From assembly GCA_027364825.1 (NCBI GenBank), contig DAHXOM010000168.1:1-5178 (forward strand): DNA of 5,178 nt, given 5' to 3'. How positions within the stretch are numbered: the first letter of the stretch is position 1; every line of letters begins with the position of its first letter. A program made the translations under genes and the position numbers. The notes beneath the pieces were generated by a model. It did no database searches, was not told the origin of the DNA, and saw only the letters and a program-made list of their open reading frames with translations. Shown piece after piece: positions 1-5,178 of the stretch. The stretch comes from a bacterium. Lineage in GTDB: Bacteria; JAMCPX01.

Positions 1-27
1 ATTATGAGGAGAATACCTCCTCCTAAT
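1..27. repeat. Inverted repeat, 11-bp stem with one mismatch
   Basis: The two arms, each 11 bases, pair with a single mismatch around a 5-base loop (AATAC on the plus strand). The structure lies inside the small membrane gene, over the codons for Gly-Gly-Gly-Ile-Leu-Leu. On the minus strand one arm contains AGGAGGAGGT, a very strong Shine-Dalgarno-like sequence. It may be a coincidence of Gly codons, or it may mask the ribosome binding site of a gene starting just outside the window. Confidence 0.3.
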
Positions 28-158
28 GCTAGCACCATAGTAAAAATGTATATCCCGTATAGTCCGAATAAAAGAGTGAAAACATAAATTAGCAAACAAC
101 TAAATGCTATAATAAAAATACTATATATTAGTAGCCGCAAGAACGTTATATTATTCAT
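1..158 (-). CDS. Small hydrophobic membrane protein, 3' end outside window
   Basis: An open frame starts at ATG (158 down to 156) and stays open for 52 codons to the window edge, so the C-terminus is missing. The product is almost entirely hydrophobic. After a short polar start (MNNITFLR), residues 9 to 32 form one likely membrane helix (LLIYSIFIIAFSCLLIYVF within it). Residues 35 to 52 form a second, ending in a Gly-Gly-Gly turn. A weak purine-rich ribosome binding site (AAAGAGAAA) lies just upstream. I recognise no family. It is the first gene after the RHS gene on the same strand, separated from it only by the IS200-like element. That is where an immunity gene would sit in a polymorphic-toxin locus, but this role is inference. 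It could also be an unrelated membrane gene or a decayed fragment. The sustained hydrophobic composition supports real coding. Confidence 0.55.
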   Translation of the reverse strand, partial: MNNITFLRLLIYSIFIIAFSCLLIYVFTLLFGLYGIYIFTMVLALGGGILLI

Positions 159-183
159 ATTTTCTCTTTAACGAGTGAACTAT

Positions 184-200
184 CGCCGTCAAAGGCGGCG
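184..200 (-). repeat. IS200-like right-end hairpin
   Basis: On the minus strand this reads CGCCGCC-TTT-GACGGCG, a 7-position stem with one C/A mismatch and a three-T loop. It starts 22 bases after the tnpA stop codon. Subterminal imperfect hairpins downstream of tnpA are the DNA recognition sites of TnpA in this family. There is no T-run after it, so it is a poor candidate for an intrinsic terminator. Confidence 0.7.
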
Positions 201-221
201 GCTTCATCAAAAATTATGCTT

Positions 222-665
222 CTATAAGAAGCGAAATCCACCTTGCTGTTTTTCTTCACGCTTTTCTTCTTTCTCTTGGTACTTTACATATTTCTTTATC
301 ATCTCTGCATCTACGCCTACAGTACTTACAAAATATCCCCTCGCCCAAAAGTGGTTCCCCCAGTACGGCTTCTGTCTCATACCTGAGTAGCTTTTGAATA
401 ATTTGATCGCTGTCTTTCCTTTCACTGTCCCCATATAATCAGAAATTGATACCTTGGGAGGAATTGATACCACAACATGTACAGGATCCTCTTGTATGTT
501 TAATTCTCGAACCTCACATCCTAACCATTCGCTGATACCTCGAATGTCACGCTCTCCCATTTCCTTGATCGCACCTTTCAGTACCCTATACCGATATTTT
601 GGTACCCATATTATATGATATTCGCGATAATAAATCGCATGAGAAAGTTTCTTGTATTTGCTCAT
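222..665 (-). CDS. tnpA: IS200/IS605-family transposase TnpA, HUH motif altered
   Basis: The 147-residue product has the usual length of a Y1 HUH single-strand transposase, which cuts and rejoins hairpin-bearing single-stranded DNA ends. Family landmarks are the N-terminal YHIIWVPKYRYRVLKG (residues 16 to 31), IPPKVSISDYMGTVKGKTAI (68 to 87), the YWGNHFWARGYF segment (101 to 112), and the tyrosine motif Y126-V-K-Y-Q130. Y126 is the expected nucleophile and Q130 the expected metal ligand. The metal-binding HUH motif is altered: residues 60 to 63 read D-P-V-H where the family has D-H-V-H. The first histidine is thus replaced by Pro61 (codon CCT, one base from CAT), so the protein is probably inactive or weak, although its frame is intact. 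The start is the first in-frame ATG after an in-frame TAG 12 bases upstream. The C-terminal tail is rich in Lys, Glu and Gln. Confidence 0.93.
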   Translation of the reverse strand: MSKYKKLSHAIYYREYHIIWVPKYRYRVLKGAIKEMGERDIRGISEWLGCEVRELNIQEDPVHVVVSIPPKVSISDYMGTVKGKTAIKLFKSYSGMRQKPYWGNHFWARGYFVSTVGVDAEMIKKYVKYQEKEEKREEKQQGGFRFL

Positions 666-669
666 GCAT
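586..669 (-). other. Short out-of-frame ORF overlapping the tnpA start
   Basis: An ATG four bases upstream of the tnpA ATG opens a different frame of 27 codons, ending at TAG (588 to 586). It sits only 7 bases after the AGGTGAT ribosome binding sequence, while the tnpA ATG sits 11 bases after it. Ribosomes could start here and lower tnpA output. A functional peptide is unlikely. This is inference from spacing only. Confidence 0.2.
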
Positions 670-676
670 TGAATCT

Positions 677-684
677 ATCACCTT
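677..684 (-). promoter_or_regulatory. Ribosome binding site of tnpA
   Basis: On the minus strand AAGGTGAT matches the 3' part of the consensus SD sequence AAGGAGGTGATC. It ends 11 bases before the tnpA ATG at 665 and 7 bases before an out-of-frame ATG at 669. No better SD exists between the left-end hairpin and tnpA. Confidence 0.55.
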
Positions 685-687
685 TTA

Positions 688-700
688 TCGGCATAGCCAA
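688..700 (-). repeat. Small hairpin in the tnpA leader
   Basis: On the minus strand this reads TTGGC-TAT-GCCGA, which forms a five-pair stem including one G/T wobble with a three-base loop. It lies just upstream of the tnpA ribosome binding site. Leader structure that limits tnpA translation is known for IS200, but this stem is short and does not cover the site, so a role is uncertain. Confidence 0.25.
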
Positions 701-708
701 CTTTACAT

Positions 709-732
709 AACCACTGCCAAAGGCAGAGGGTT
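709..732 (-). repeat. IS200-like left-end hairpin
   Basis: On the minus strand the core is CTGCC-TTT-GGCAG (726 to 714), a perfect 5-bp stem with a three-T loop. It extends outward through a T/T mismatch, two C/G pairs, one bulged C and two A/T pairs. Mismatch and bulge positions are typical of the subterminal hairpins bound by TnpA of this family. The foot of the hairpin is 12 bases from the RHS stop codon. Confidence 0.7.
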
Positions 733-743
733 TCTACTTCGTA

Positions 744-1130
744 CTAAAATGGCCATGTTACATTTATTGGGGGCCATGATGGTGTACCTGCATTTATACA
801 AATAGTATTAAAATCAGCTGATACGCTTACACCTAAATATCTACCGGCTCCGGCAGACACTGTAGGTGGCTCTTCTTCTAAAGGTTCTATAGGCGTTTCA
901 CCTTTCTTGCATTGGTTGTTCGGTGTCGGTTGGGAAGGCGGTGGATTACCTCTATGCCAACAAATATCTGTTCCCACTCCTCCTGGTACTTGTGGTAAGG
1001 GAGAAAGAAATCCAGCAGGCTGTGGATTAAATTGAACTCCCGATCCAGGACCAATAGTAATTAGAGGAATATCTATCCCACCAAAACTTACGCCTCCGCC
1101 TATACTTCCAATAATTCCAACTGAAATATA
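744..1130 (-). other. Variable C-terminal tip of the RHS protein (residues 1292 to 1419)
   Basis: This is everything after the conserved DPFGLW, where RHS proteins switch to unrelated C-terminal domains. It has two blocks rich in Gly and alternating hydrophobics (residues 1292 to 1325, with GGGVSFGGIDIPLITIG; and 1381 to 1419, with GAGRYLGVSVSADF). They are joined by a Pro-rich linker (about 1329 to 1380) that includes NPPPSQPTP and an acidic EPLEEEPP segment. Three cysteines occur (1348, 1365, 1402). The last residues alternate hydrophobic and polar and end in Phe (INVTWPF). I recognise no nuclease, deaminase, protease or ADP-ribosyltransferase motif. The composition suggests beta strands and not an enzyme, and function is unknown. 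Confidence 0.7.
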
Positions 1131-4100
1131 CCACAATCCAAATGGATCTATAAATAGGAGAGGATTGTTGATTACATATATGTAAGGATTAAGAATTTCA
1201 GGATTTATTCTTTCCAGTATGAAAGGTATGGTTATGAATCCTTGCAGTATCGGATCCGGCTCTATGTACCTCCCTATCGACGGAACGTAGTACCTGTTCA
1301 TGTTGTAGTACATTCCGCTTTCAGCATCCGCATACTGTCCAGGGAATCTTAAGTTGTTTGTTACTGTTGATGTTATTACATTCGCCGTTCCGAATGCGCT
1401 CAACTCTGCATACCACACGGTTGTACCAGTGATATCTGTCATCATCTGCGGGGTCATGAGATGGTCGGTTATGTAAAAGTACGCAGTGCAGCCGATGGCG
1501 GTAGATACTGGTTCCATGGTCTGAGGATTATAAGTATACAGACGCTGTATCTGATTAGTTCCATCAAGCTCTGCAATCATGGTTGCTCCATCCCAGAGGT
1601 ATCTTGTTACAACACTGTTGACTGTTTTGCTTAATCTTCTGCCTTGAGGATCGTATAGGTCGCTTGCAGTGTCATAGCTCGCAAGCCGATTCTCGAAATC
1701 GTAAGTTAAATTATGTGACACGCTACCATCATACAACACGATCATGTTCCCATTGGCATCATACGTCAGCGTTGTCGCCCCATAGCCGGTAAGTTCGTTG
1801 TCTGTGTTGTAGCTCCATGGGGAGTTGTCTATCGAAGATAGGCGATTGCCAACATAATCATAGGTAAAGCTTTCTGTATTAGTTCCGCTCACATTCACCC
1901 CCACGAGTTGATTCACGTTATCATAACTGAATGTCTTTGTCACTCCGTTTTTAACCTGTGTCAGGATGTTGTGTGCATTGTCATAGCTTGGATAATTGAG
2001 ATTGAGGACATTGGTAGAACCTGAGATAGTATATCCAATAGTATTCACATCTCCATTCGGATTATAAGCGTATGCCCCGGTAATCCCATTCGGCAGGTAT
2101 TTATCTTTCAGCCTGCCGCTGTTCTTGTAATCATACCGTGTGGTATTCCCGCAACTGTCTGTCATACTTGTAAGCTGATTGAGCCCATTGTACTGATACA
2201 TCCAGTTATAAGTTGCAGTTCCTGCCGTAACACCCATACCCACTTTAATCCCGAAGCTGTCAAACTGATACCCTATAACTGTATTCTCAAAGTTATTGCG
2301 CTGCCAGATAAGCCTGTTAAGTTTGTCATACCGGTTCTCATATAGATTGCCTGTATTGTATACGCTTGGGTCATTCACTGTAAGCACATTCCCATTGCTG
2401 TCAACCCCGAAGCTTACACTGTGATCAGAGTATGCAATGCCGGTTAGATTATCGTCGTTATTGTAGCTATAAACAGTATGTTGCCCCTTCGCATCAATCC
2501 TCTGTGATAACCTGCTGTCTGCATCATAGCTGTACTGCGTTGTCTGTCCACCAGGCTTTGTTTCCTCTACAAGCCTTGATAATAAGTCATAAGTATAACT
2601 TGTTGTATGGCTGTTGGCATCGGTTACACTTAAAAGATTATTCATTGCATCATAGCTGTAGTGTGTCGTGCCTGCGGGATTGGTTACACTTACAAGTCTT
2701 GAGAAGGCATCATAGGTGTAGCTTGTTGTATGCCCGTTTGCATCTGTCATTCTGGTCTTATTGTTGAACATATCATAGGTATACGTGGTTGATGTCGTCT
2801 TTCCTGCCTCGGTTACACCTGTAAACCTGTTAAGAGCGTCATAACCAAAGTTCGTAGTATTGTTATCCCCATCTTTTATGCTTATTACATTTCCCTCTAA
2901 ATCATAACTGTAGGTCGCAGATGTTACCGGTGTTGAGCCATTCATCTTTGTGATCTGGGTTACACGGTGTAATTGTGCGGTGTCATACTGATAATTGGTA
3001 ATCTCAGAGCCTTTCTGGATCTGAGTCAGGTCTCTGCCTGTATACGTGTAATCAATTTCAACATTATTGGGGTCTATCACCTTTGTCAACCTGCCTATGG
3101 CATCATAGGTATACTGCGTTACATTGCCGTTGCGGTCCGTTATTGAGGATATATTATCATACTGGTCATAGGCATAGCTTATGCCGTCTGCACTGGTTAA
3201 AAGGCCGTTAGTATAGGTATAGTTATGGGGATCATTGCCCGGCCTGACAATTAAAGTAAGCTGACCGTTCGAATCATAGGTATAGCTCGTGGCGGTGAGG
3301 TATGTTGTAGAATTTATATACTGCTTCATGTCCGCAAGGGTCGTAGGATAGCCGCTTGCATTATGATTGTAGTCATAATCTGCCCTGAATATCGTATTCG
3401 GGTCGATGTTGGAGGATATGGTCGTGCTTATGATTCTTGGATTCGAAACCAGCGTCTGGTTGATCGTCGTTTGATCATACACATTGTTTGTTGTGATGGT
3501 AATATTATTGGCCACATCCGTCGCTGTCTCTGTTAAAAGATTGCCGAATGTATCGTATTGATATGTCTTTATCAGAGTTGGACCCGATAGACCGTTCGGA
3601 ATATCCTCTTCAAAGCGAACCTTATCCGCAAGTACACCGCCAAGGTCTCTTGTATAATTCGTAATGTGTCCAAGTCCGTCAATCTTTTGTAAAAGCATAC
3701 CGTCACTATTAAAAATAAAGACAGTAGAAACAGAAAAACCATTTGACGTGCTCTCATACACCGTGTTGAAAAAACCTGGATAAAACTTTTGCAGGGTACA
3801 TTGCCACCCTGCCGGGTTCCATCCACAAGCAGGAGATGTCGAGGCAGTAAAAGTTGGCATTGCGTATTGAAACTGCAAAATTCCCTGTCCGCTCCCTATA
3901 CCATGTGTCTGTTCAACAACCCTGCGCTGAGAATCATAAGTATCCGCATAAAAACCCTTATCAACCGGGCTTTCCCCGCCAGAATAGCTTGTAACCAAAT
4001 GATTGGTAGGGGTTGAGTAATTATAGACATTAGGATCGCCTACCACATTACTGTTTGCATCATAAACGGATACACCAGTAAGATTTCCGTATTGATCATG

Positions 4101-5003
4101 GGCAAATGCTATAGATCTGCCATGTGAATCGGTTATGCCGGTCATCCTGCCGGTTGAATCATCATAGCTGTATTTTACCCACCTGCCCGTTGGGTTGCCA
4201 GAAGCATTATACTGGTCTATTTCCGTAAGACGATAGTCATAAGATGTGATGGTTGGAGTTGACCCCAAACCATAAGGGGAAACGCCGTATATCGGGAACA
4301 GAACGTTTGAGTCGTATTGGAATTTAAGGCTGTTGCCGCTTGCATCAGTACTTGTGCTGAGTCTTCCATAAGGATCAAAGACAAGTTGCGATCCATCGCG
4401 TTCCTGCATGGTGTATATACCGCTATTATTATAAAGCTGCACGTTATAGTTTGCGGGTGCCTGCCATGTGCCGCCTGTAAATACAAAGAAGTATTCCGCA
4501 CCACAGCCTTCTCGTATGATGGCAGTATTGTCTGCTGTTAAATAAAAGCGCACGTTATATGCAAAAGACCAGCCATACCCCAGAGGACTATCATAAGATG
4601 ATCCGCTTTGATACCATCTGTTTAGTTTGATGGGTATCTGCCCTTTTACAATAAGATCCGTTGCATTGAGGCTTTCATAGCCGGTTGTCAGGTTAACGCC
4701 ACCGCTACCATTGGCGCCACAATTGCCACAATTGGGATCACAGCATCCGCCGCAATCACACGAGCCACATGGAGGTATAGGAGGAATCGGAGGTGGGGGG
4801 GGCGTTAAAGGGAATGGGCCACCTTCTTGGCTTGCATAAGCAGGAAGCTCTTTAAAAGGTTGAACTAAGTATGACACATATTTTATTGCAGACGTAGAAA
4901 TAGATGAGAATTGTTCACTCGCTTTATCAAGCGATGTAACAAGAGGTAAAAACCATACTAAAACAATTAGAAAAAATAATATGTAGAATATACGTTTCAC
5001 CAT
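744..5003 (-). CDS. RHS/YD-repeat protein with unrecognised C-terminal tip
   Basis: The 1419-residue product belongs to the RHS family, whose YD repeats form a hollow shell around a variable C-terminal domain, often a toxin. In order it has: a hydrophobic export or anchor segment (residues 4 to 24); a proline-rich stretch (63 to 78); a seven-Cys cluster (79 to 95); a DUF6531-like entry module (about 101 to 176, with VNLTTG, LNRWYQS and LGYGWSF); YD repeats from about 205 to 1120; and the RHS core end (1176 to 1291, with LRFPGQYADAESGMYYN, NRYYVPSIGRYIEPDP and P-x4-DPFGLW). A 128-residue tip follows. The length resembles E. coli Rhs proteins. I see no PAAR or other type VI secretion module and no lipobox, so Sec-dependent export to the envelope or outside is inferred. 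An AGGAGG site supports the ATG start, which overlaps the stop of the upstream gene, so the two are probably one operon. The stop codon lies 12 bases from the left-end hairpin of the IS200-like element. A toxin function is not demonstrated by the sequence. Confidence 0.95.
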   Translation of the reverse strand: MVKRIFYILFFLIVLVWFLPLVTSLDKASEQFSSISTSAIKYVSYLVQPFKELPAYASQEGGPFPLTPPPPPIPPIPPCGSCDCGGCCDPNCGNCGANGSGGVNLTTGYESLNATDLIVKGQIPIKLNRWYQSGSSYDSPLGYGWSFAYNVRFYLTADNTAIIREGCGAEYFFVFTGGTWQAPANYNVQLYNNSGIYTMQERDGSQLVFDPYGRLSTSTDASGNSLKFQYDSNVLFPIYGVSPYGLGSTPTITSYDYRLTEIDQYNASGNPTGRWVKYSYDDSTGRMTGITDSHGRSIAFAHDQYGNLTGVSVYDANSNVVGDPNVYNYSTPTNHLVTSYSGGESPVDKGFYADTYDSQRRVVEQTHGIGSGQGILQFQYAMPTFTASTSPACGWNPAGWQCTLQKFYPGFFNTVYESTSNGFSVSTVFIFNSDGMLLQKIDGLGHITNYTRDLGGVLADKVRFEEDIPNGLSGPTLIKTYQYDTFGNLLTETATDVANNITITTNNVYDQTTINQTLVSNPRIISTTISSNIDPNTIFRADYDYNHNASGYPTTLADMKQYINSTTYLTATSYTYDSNGQLTLIVRPGNDPHNYTYTNGLLTSADGISYAYDQYDNISSITDRNGNVTQYTYDAIGRLTKVIDPNNVEIDYTYTGRDLTQIQKGSEITNYQYDTAQLHRVTQITKMNGSTPVTSATYSYDLEGNVISIKDGDNNTTNFGYDALNRFTGVTEAGKTTSTTYTYDMFNNKTRMTDANGHTTSYTYDAFSRLVSVTNPAGTTHYSYDAMNNLLSVTDANSHTTSYTYDLLSRLVEETKPGGQTTQYSYDADSRLSQRIDAKGQHTVYSYNNDDNLTGIAYSDHSVSFGVDSNGNVLTVNDPSVYNTGNLYENRYDKLNRLIWQRNNFENTVIGYQFDSFGIKVGMGVTAGTATYNWMYQYNGLNQLTSMTDSCGNTTRYDYKNSGRLKDKYLPNGITGAYAYNPNGDVNTIGYTISGSTNVLNLNYPSYDNAHNILTQVKNGVTKTFSYDNVNQLVGVNVSGTNTESFTYDYVGNRLSSIDNSPWSYNTDNELTGYGATTLTYDANGNMIVLYDGSVSHNLTYDFENRLASYDTASDLYDPQGRRLSKTVNSVVTRYLWDGATMIAELDGTNQIQRLYTYNPQTMEPVSTAIGCTAYFYITDHLMTPQMMTDITGTTVWYAELSAFGTANVITSTVTNNLRFPGQYADAESGMYYNMNRYYVPSIGRYIEPDPILQGFITIPFILERINPEILNPYIYVINNPLLFIDPFGLWYISVGIIGSIGGGVSFGGIDIPLITIGPGSGVQFNPQPAGFLSPLPQVPGGVGTDICWHRGNPPPSQPTPNNQCKKGETPIEPLEEEPPTVSAGAGRYLGVSVSADFNTICINAGTPSWPPINVTWPF
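1131..1478 (-). other. Conserved RHS core C-terminus with DPxGL cleavage-type motif
   Basis: Residues 1176 to 1291 match the most conserved part of RHS proteins: a D-H-L-x-T-P segment, then LRFPGQY, the YYNMNRYY segment, an I-G-R-Y-I-x-x-D-P segment and finally P1281-x4-D1286-P-F-G-L. In studied RHS and Tc-toxin C proteins this segment plugs the shell and frees the tip by self-cleavage just after the motif. The key aspartate D1286 is present, so cleavage is plausible but inferred. The stretch between PDP (1249 to 1251) and NPYIYV has a longer hydrophobic insertion (ILQGFITIPFILERINPEIL) where many members have a short PIGLAGG-type loop. Confidence 0.85.
2409..2783 (-). repeat. Tandem YD repeats of 20 to 21 residues (about 63 bp)
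   Basis: Six consecutive units begin at residues 741, 762, 782, 803, 824 and 845. Each starts with Y-T/S-Y-D/N and continues with a x-x-x-R/N-L-type strand and a T-D-A-N-G-H-T-T-type turn. This is the most regular part of the RHS shell. The DNA of neighbouring units is similar but not identical (units end in variants of CATACAACAAGC), so recombination between units is possible while recent duplication is not obvious. Confidence 0.85.
4716..4817 (-). other. Polyproline stretch and seven-cysteine cluster before the RHS shell
   Basis: Residues 63 to 78 contain ten or more prolines, including a run of five, and are followed directly by Cys at 79, 82, 84, 87, 88, 92 and 95 (pattern C-x2-C-x-C-x2-C-C-x3-C-x2-C). 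Gly, Asp, Asn and Ser fill the gaps. The cluster lies between the membrane or signal segment and the DUF6531-like module. A small disulfide knot or a metal site is possible. An extracytoplasmic position favours disulfides. This is inference, as I recognise no named domain. Confidence 0.75.
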
Positions 5004-5178
5004 GATCTCCTCCTGACAATTATATTTTTTACGGTTGCAGCATAGTTATCTCTGTAAATACAGAAAAAGACTACCATTGTATGCTTGCCCGGCTTGATCC
5101 ATATAGGTATCTTGTAGGTAAATGGTAGATATCCAGTGAAATCTTCATAAATTATTTTCCAATCAATCAGTATATGCA
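4997..5178 (-). CDS. C-terminal part of an upstream protein, Ig-like beta-sandwich end
   Basis: A frame open from the window edge encodes 59 residues and stops at TGA (4999 to 4997), inside the first codons of the RHS gene. The 7-base ATGGTGA overlap points to translational coupling, and the SD site of the RHS gene lies within this coding sequence. The visible residues alternate hydrophobic and polar. They contain IKPGKHTMVVFFCIYRDN followed by YAATVKNIIV, which resembles the last strands of bacterial Ig-like or fibronectin-type domains (pattern P-G-x-H-x-I/M-x-V, then an aromatic strand, then a closing strand). The end is basic (RRRSW). The N-terminal part, and so the real function, is outside the window. 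A secreted or surface protein is likely by inference from the fold-like pattern and its RHS neighbour. Confidence 0.65.
   Translation of the reverse strand, partial: HILIDWKIIYEDFTGYLPFTYKIPIWIKPGKHTMVVFFCIYRDNYAATVKNIIVRRRSW
5007..5014 (-). promoter_or_regulatory. Ribosome binding site of the RHS gene
   Basis: On the minus strand AGGAGGAG gives a full AGGAGG core (5014 to 5009) ending 5 bases before the ATG at 5003. It fixes this ATG, rather than the GTG one codon later, as the most likely start. It lies inside the last codons of the upstream gene. Confidence 0.8.

Larger units (their letters stand above)
175..740 (-). mobile_element. IS200-like insertion sequence (IS200/IS605 family, tnpA only)
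   Basis: The element has one transposase gene of the Y1 HUH family flanked by two imperfect hairpins and lacks terminal inverted repeats, as this family does. The left-end hairpin (709 to 732) is upstream of tnpA and the right-end hairpin (184 to 200) is downstream. Both have a TTT loop in a shared GCCTTTG core, and GAA lies close 5' of each foot on the minus strand. No tnpB accompanies tnpA, so it is IS200-like rather than IS605-like. The exact ends are not resolvable by eye. The right end is placed at the TTCAC that follows the hairpin (175 to 179), and the left end lies somewhere between about 733 and 750, next to or at the RHS stop codon. Total size is about 570 bases. Confidence 0.75.

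Noticed and set aside
162..192. Possible outward promoter at the right end of the element (TTGACG followed by TAAAGA at 16 bases)
   Set aside because: The -35 resemblance is good, but it is part of the hairpin stem and the -10 match is poor (3 of 6). It is not strong enough to report as a promoter for the membrane gene.
184..200. Hairpin after tnpA as an intrinsic terminator
   Set aside because: No run of T follows the stem on the minus strand. It fits an IS end hairpin better.
175..390. Plus-strand frame of 71 codons and a second at 599 to 805
   Set aside because: The first is antisense to the 3' part of tnpA. The second covers the tnpA start, the left-end hairpin and the end of the RHS gene. 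Neither has a credible protein or SD site.
693..723. Possible tnpA promoter (TTGGCA with a weak -10 about 17 to 19 bases later)
   Set aside because: The -35-like bases are the hairpin stem itself, and no convincing -10 follows.
2432..2767. Plus-strand open frame of 111 codons
   Set aside because: It lies opposite the tandem YD repeats. The repeating DNA keeps an antisense frame open, and its product is rich in His, Cys, Leu and Ser without any family signal.
2409..2783. Regular 63-bp spaced repeats that could suggest CRISPR
   Set aside because: Units are coding, directly adjacent, degenerate and in frame as 21-residue YD repeats. There are no identical repeats with unique spacers.
3572..4541. 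Other frames inside the RHS gene on both strands (for example 3572 to 3826 and 4217 to 4504 minus, 3789 to 4016 and 4317 to 4541 plus)
   Set aside because: They are fully covered by the RHS coding sequence, lack ribosome binding sites and show no recognisable protein features.
744..5003. RHS protein as a type VI secretion effector
   Set aside because: There is no PAAR or other spike-binding module at the N-terminus, which instead has a hydrophobic export or anchor segment. No type VI genes are visible in the window.

Overview
This is a bacterial accessory region in which every supported gene reads on the minus strand, so the biological order runs from high to low coordinates. A truncated gene enters at the right edge and ends inside the start of a 1419-residue RHS/YD-repeat protein, which fills about 82% of the window. 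An IS200-like single-gene insertion sequence abuts the RHS stop codon. Just beyond it a small, very hydrophobic membrane-protein gene starts and runs off the left edge. The organism cannot be named from this sequence. The base composition is moderate to AT-leaning, the Shine-Dalgarno sites are strong, and the RHS protein has its own export signal. These fit a Gram-negative environmental bacterium, but this is inference.

Right edge to centre: the partial gene (from 5178 down to 4997) encodes the C-terminus of a protein that looks like the last strands of an Ig-like or other beta-sandwich domain. Its stop codon lies inside the first codons of the RHS gene (ATGGTGA overlap), which suggests translational coupling. 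The RHS protein has an N-terminal hydrophobic export or anchor segment, a polyproline stretch, a seven-cysteine cluster, a DUF6531-like entry module, many YD repeats, the conserved RHS core end closing at DPFGLW, and a 128-residue variable tip that I do not recognise.

Left part: the IS200-like element (about 175 to 740) has an imperfect hairpin at each end, both with a TTT loop inside a shared GCCTTTG core, and one gene, tnpA. The tnpA product keeps the catalytic tyrosine motif, but its HUH motif reads P-V-H instead of H-V-H, so the transposase is probably impaired. The element sits between the RHS tip and the small membrane gene. In polymorphic-toxin loci that position normally holds the toxin tip and its immunity gene.

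Best candidate for something undescribed: a Sec-exported RHS protein with an unfamiliar beta-rich, Gly/Pro-rich tip, a possible membrane immunity partner separated from it by the IS, and a coupled Ig-like upstream partner. The architecture is visible in the sequence. The toxin/immunity reading is inference.
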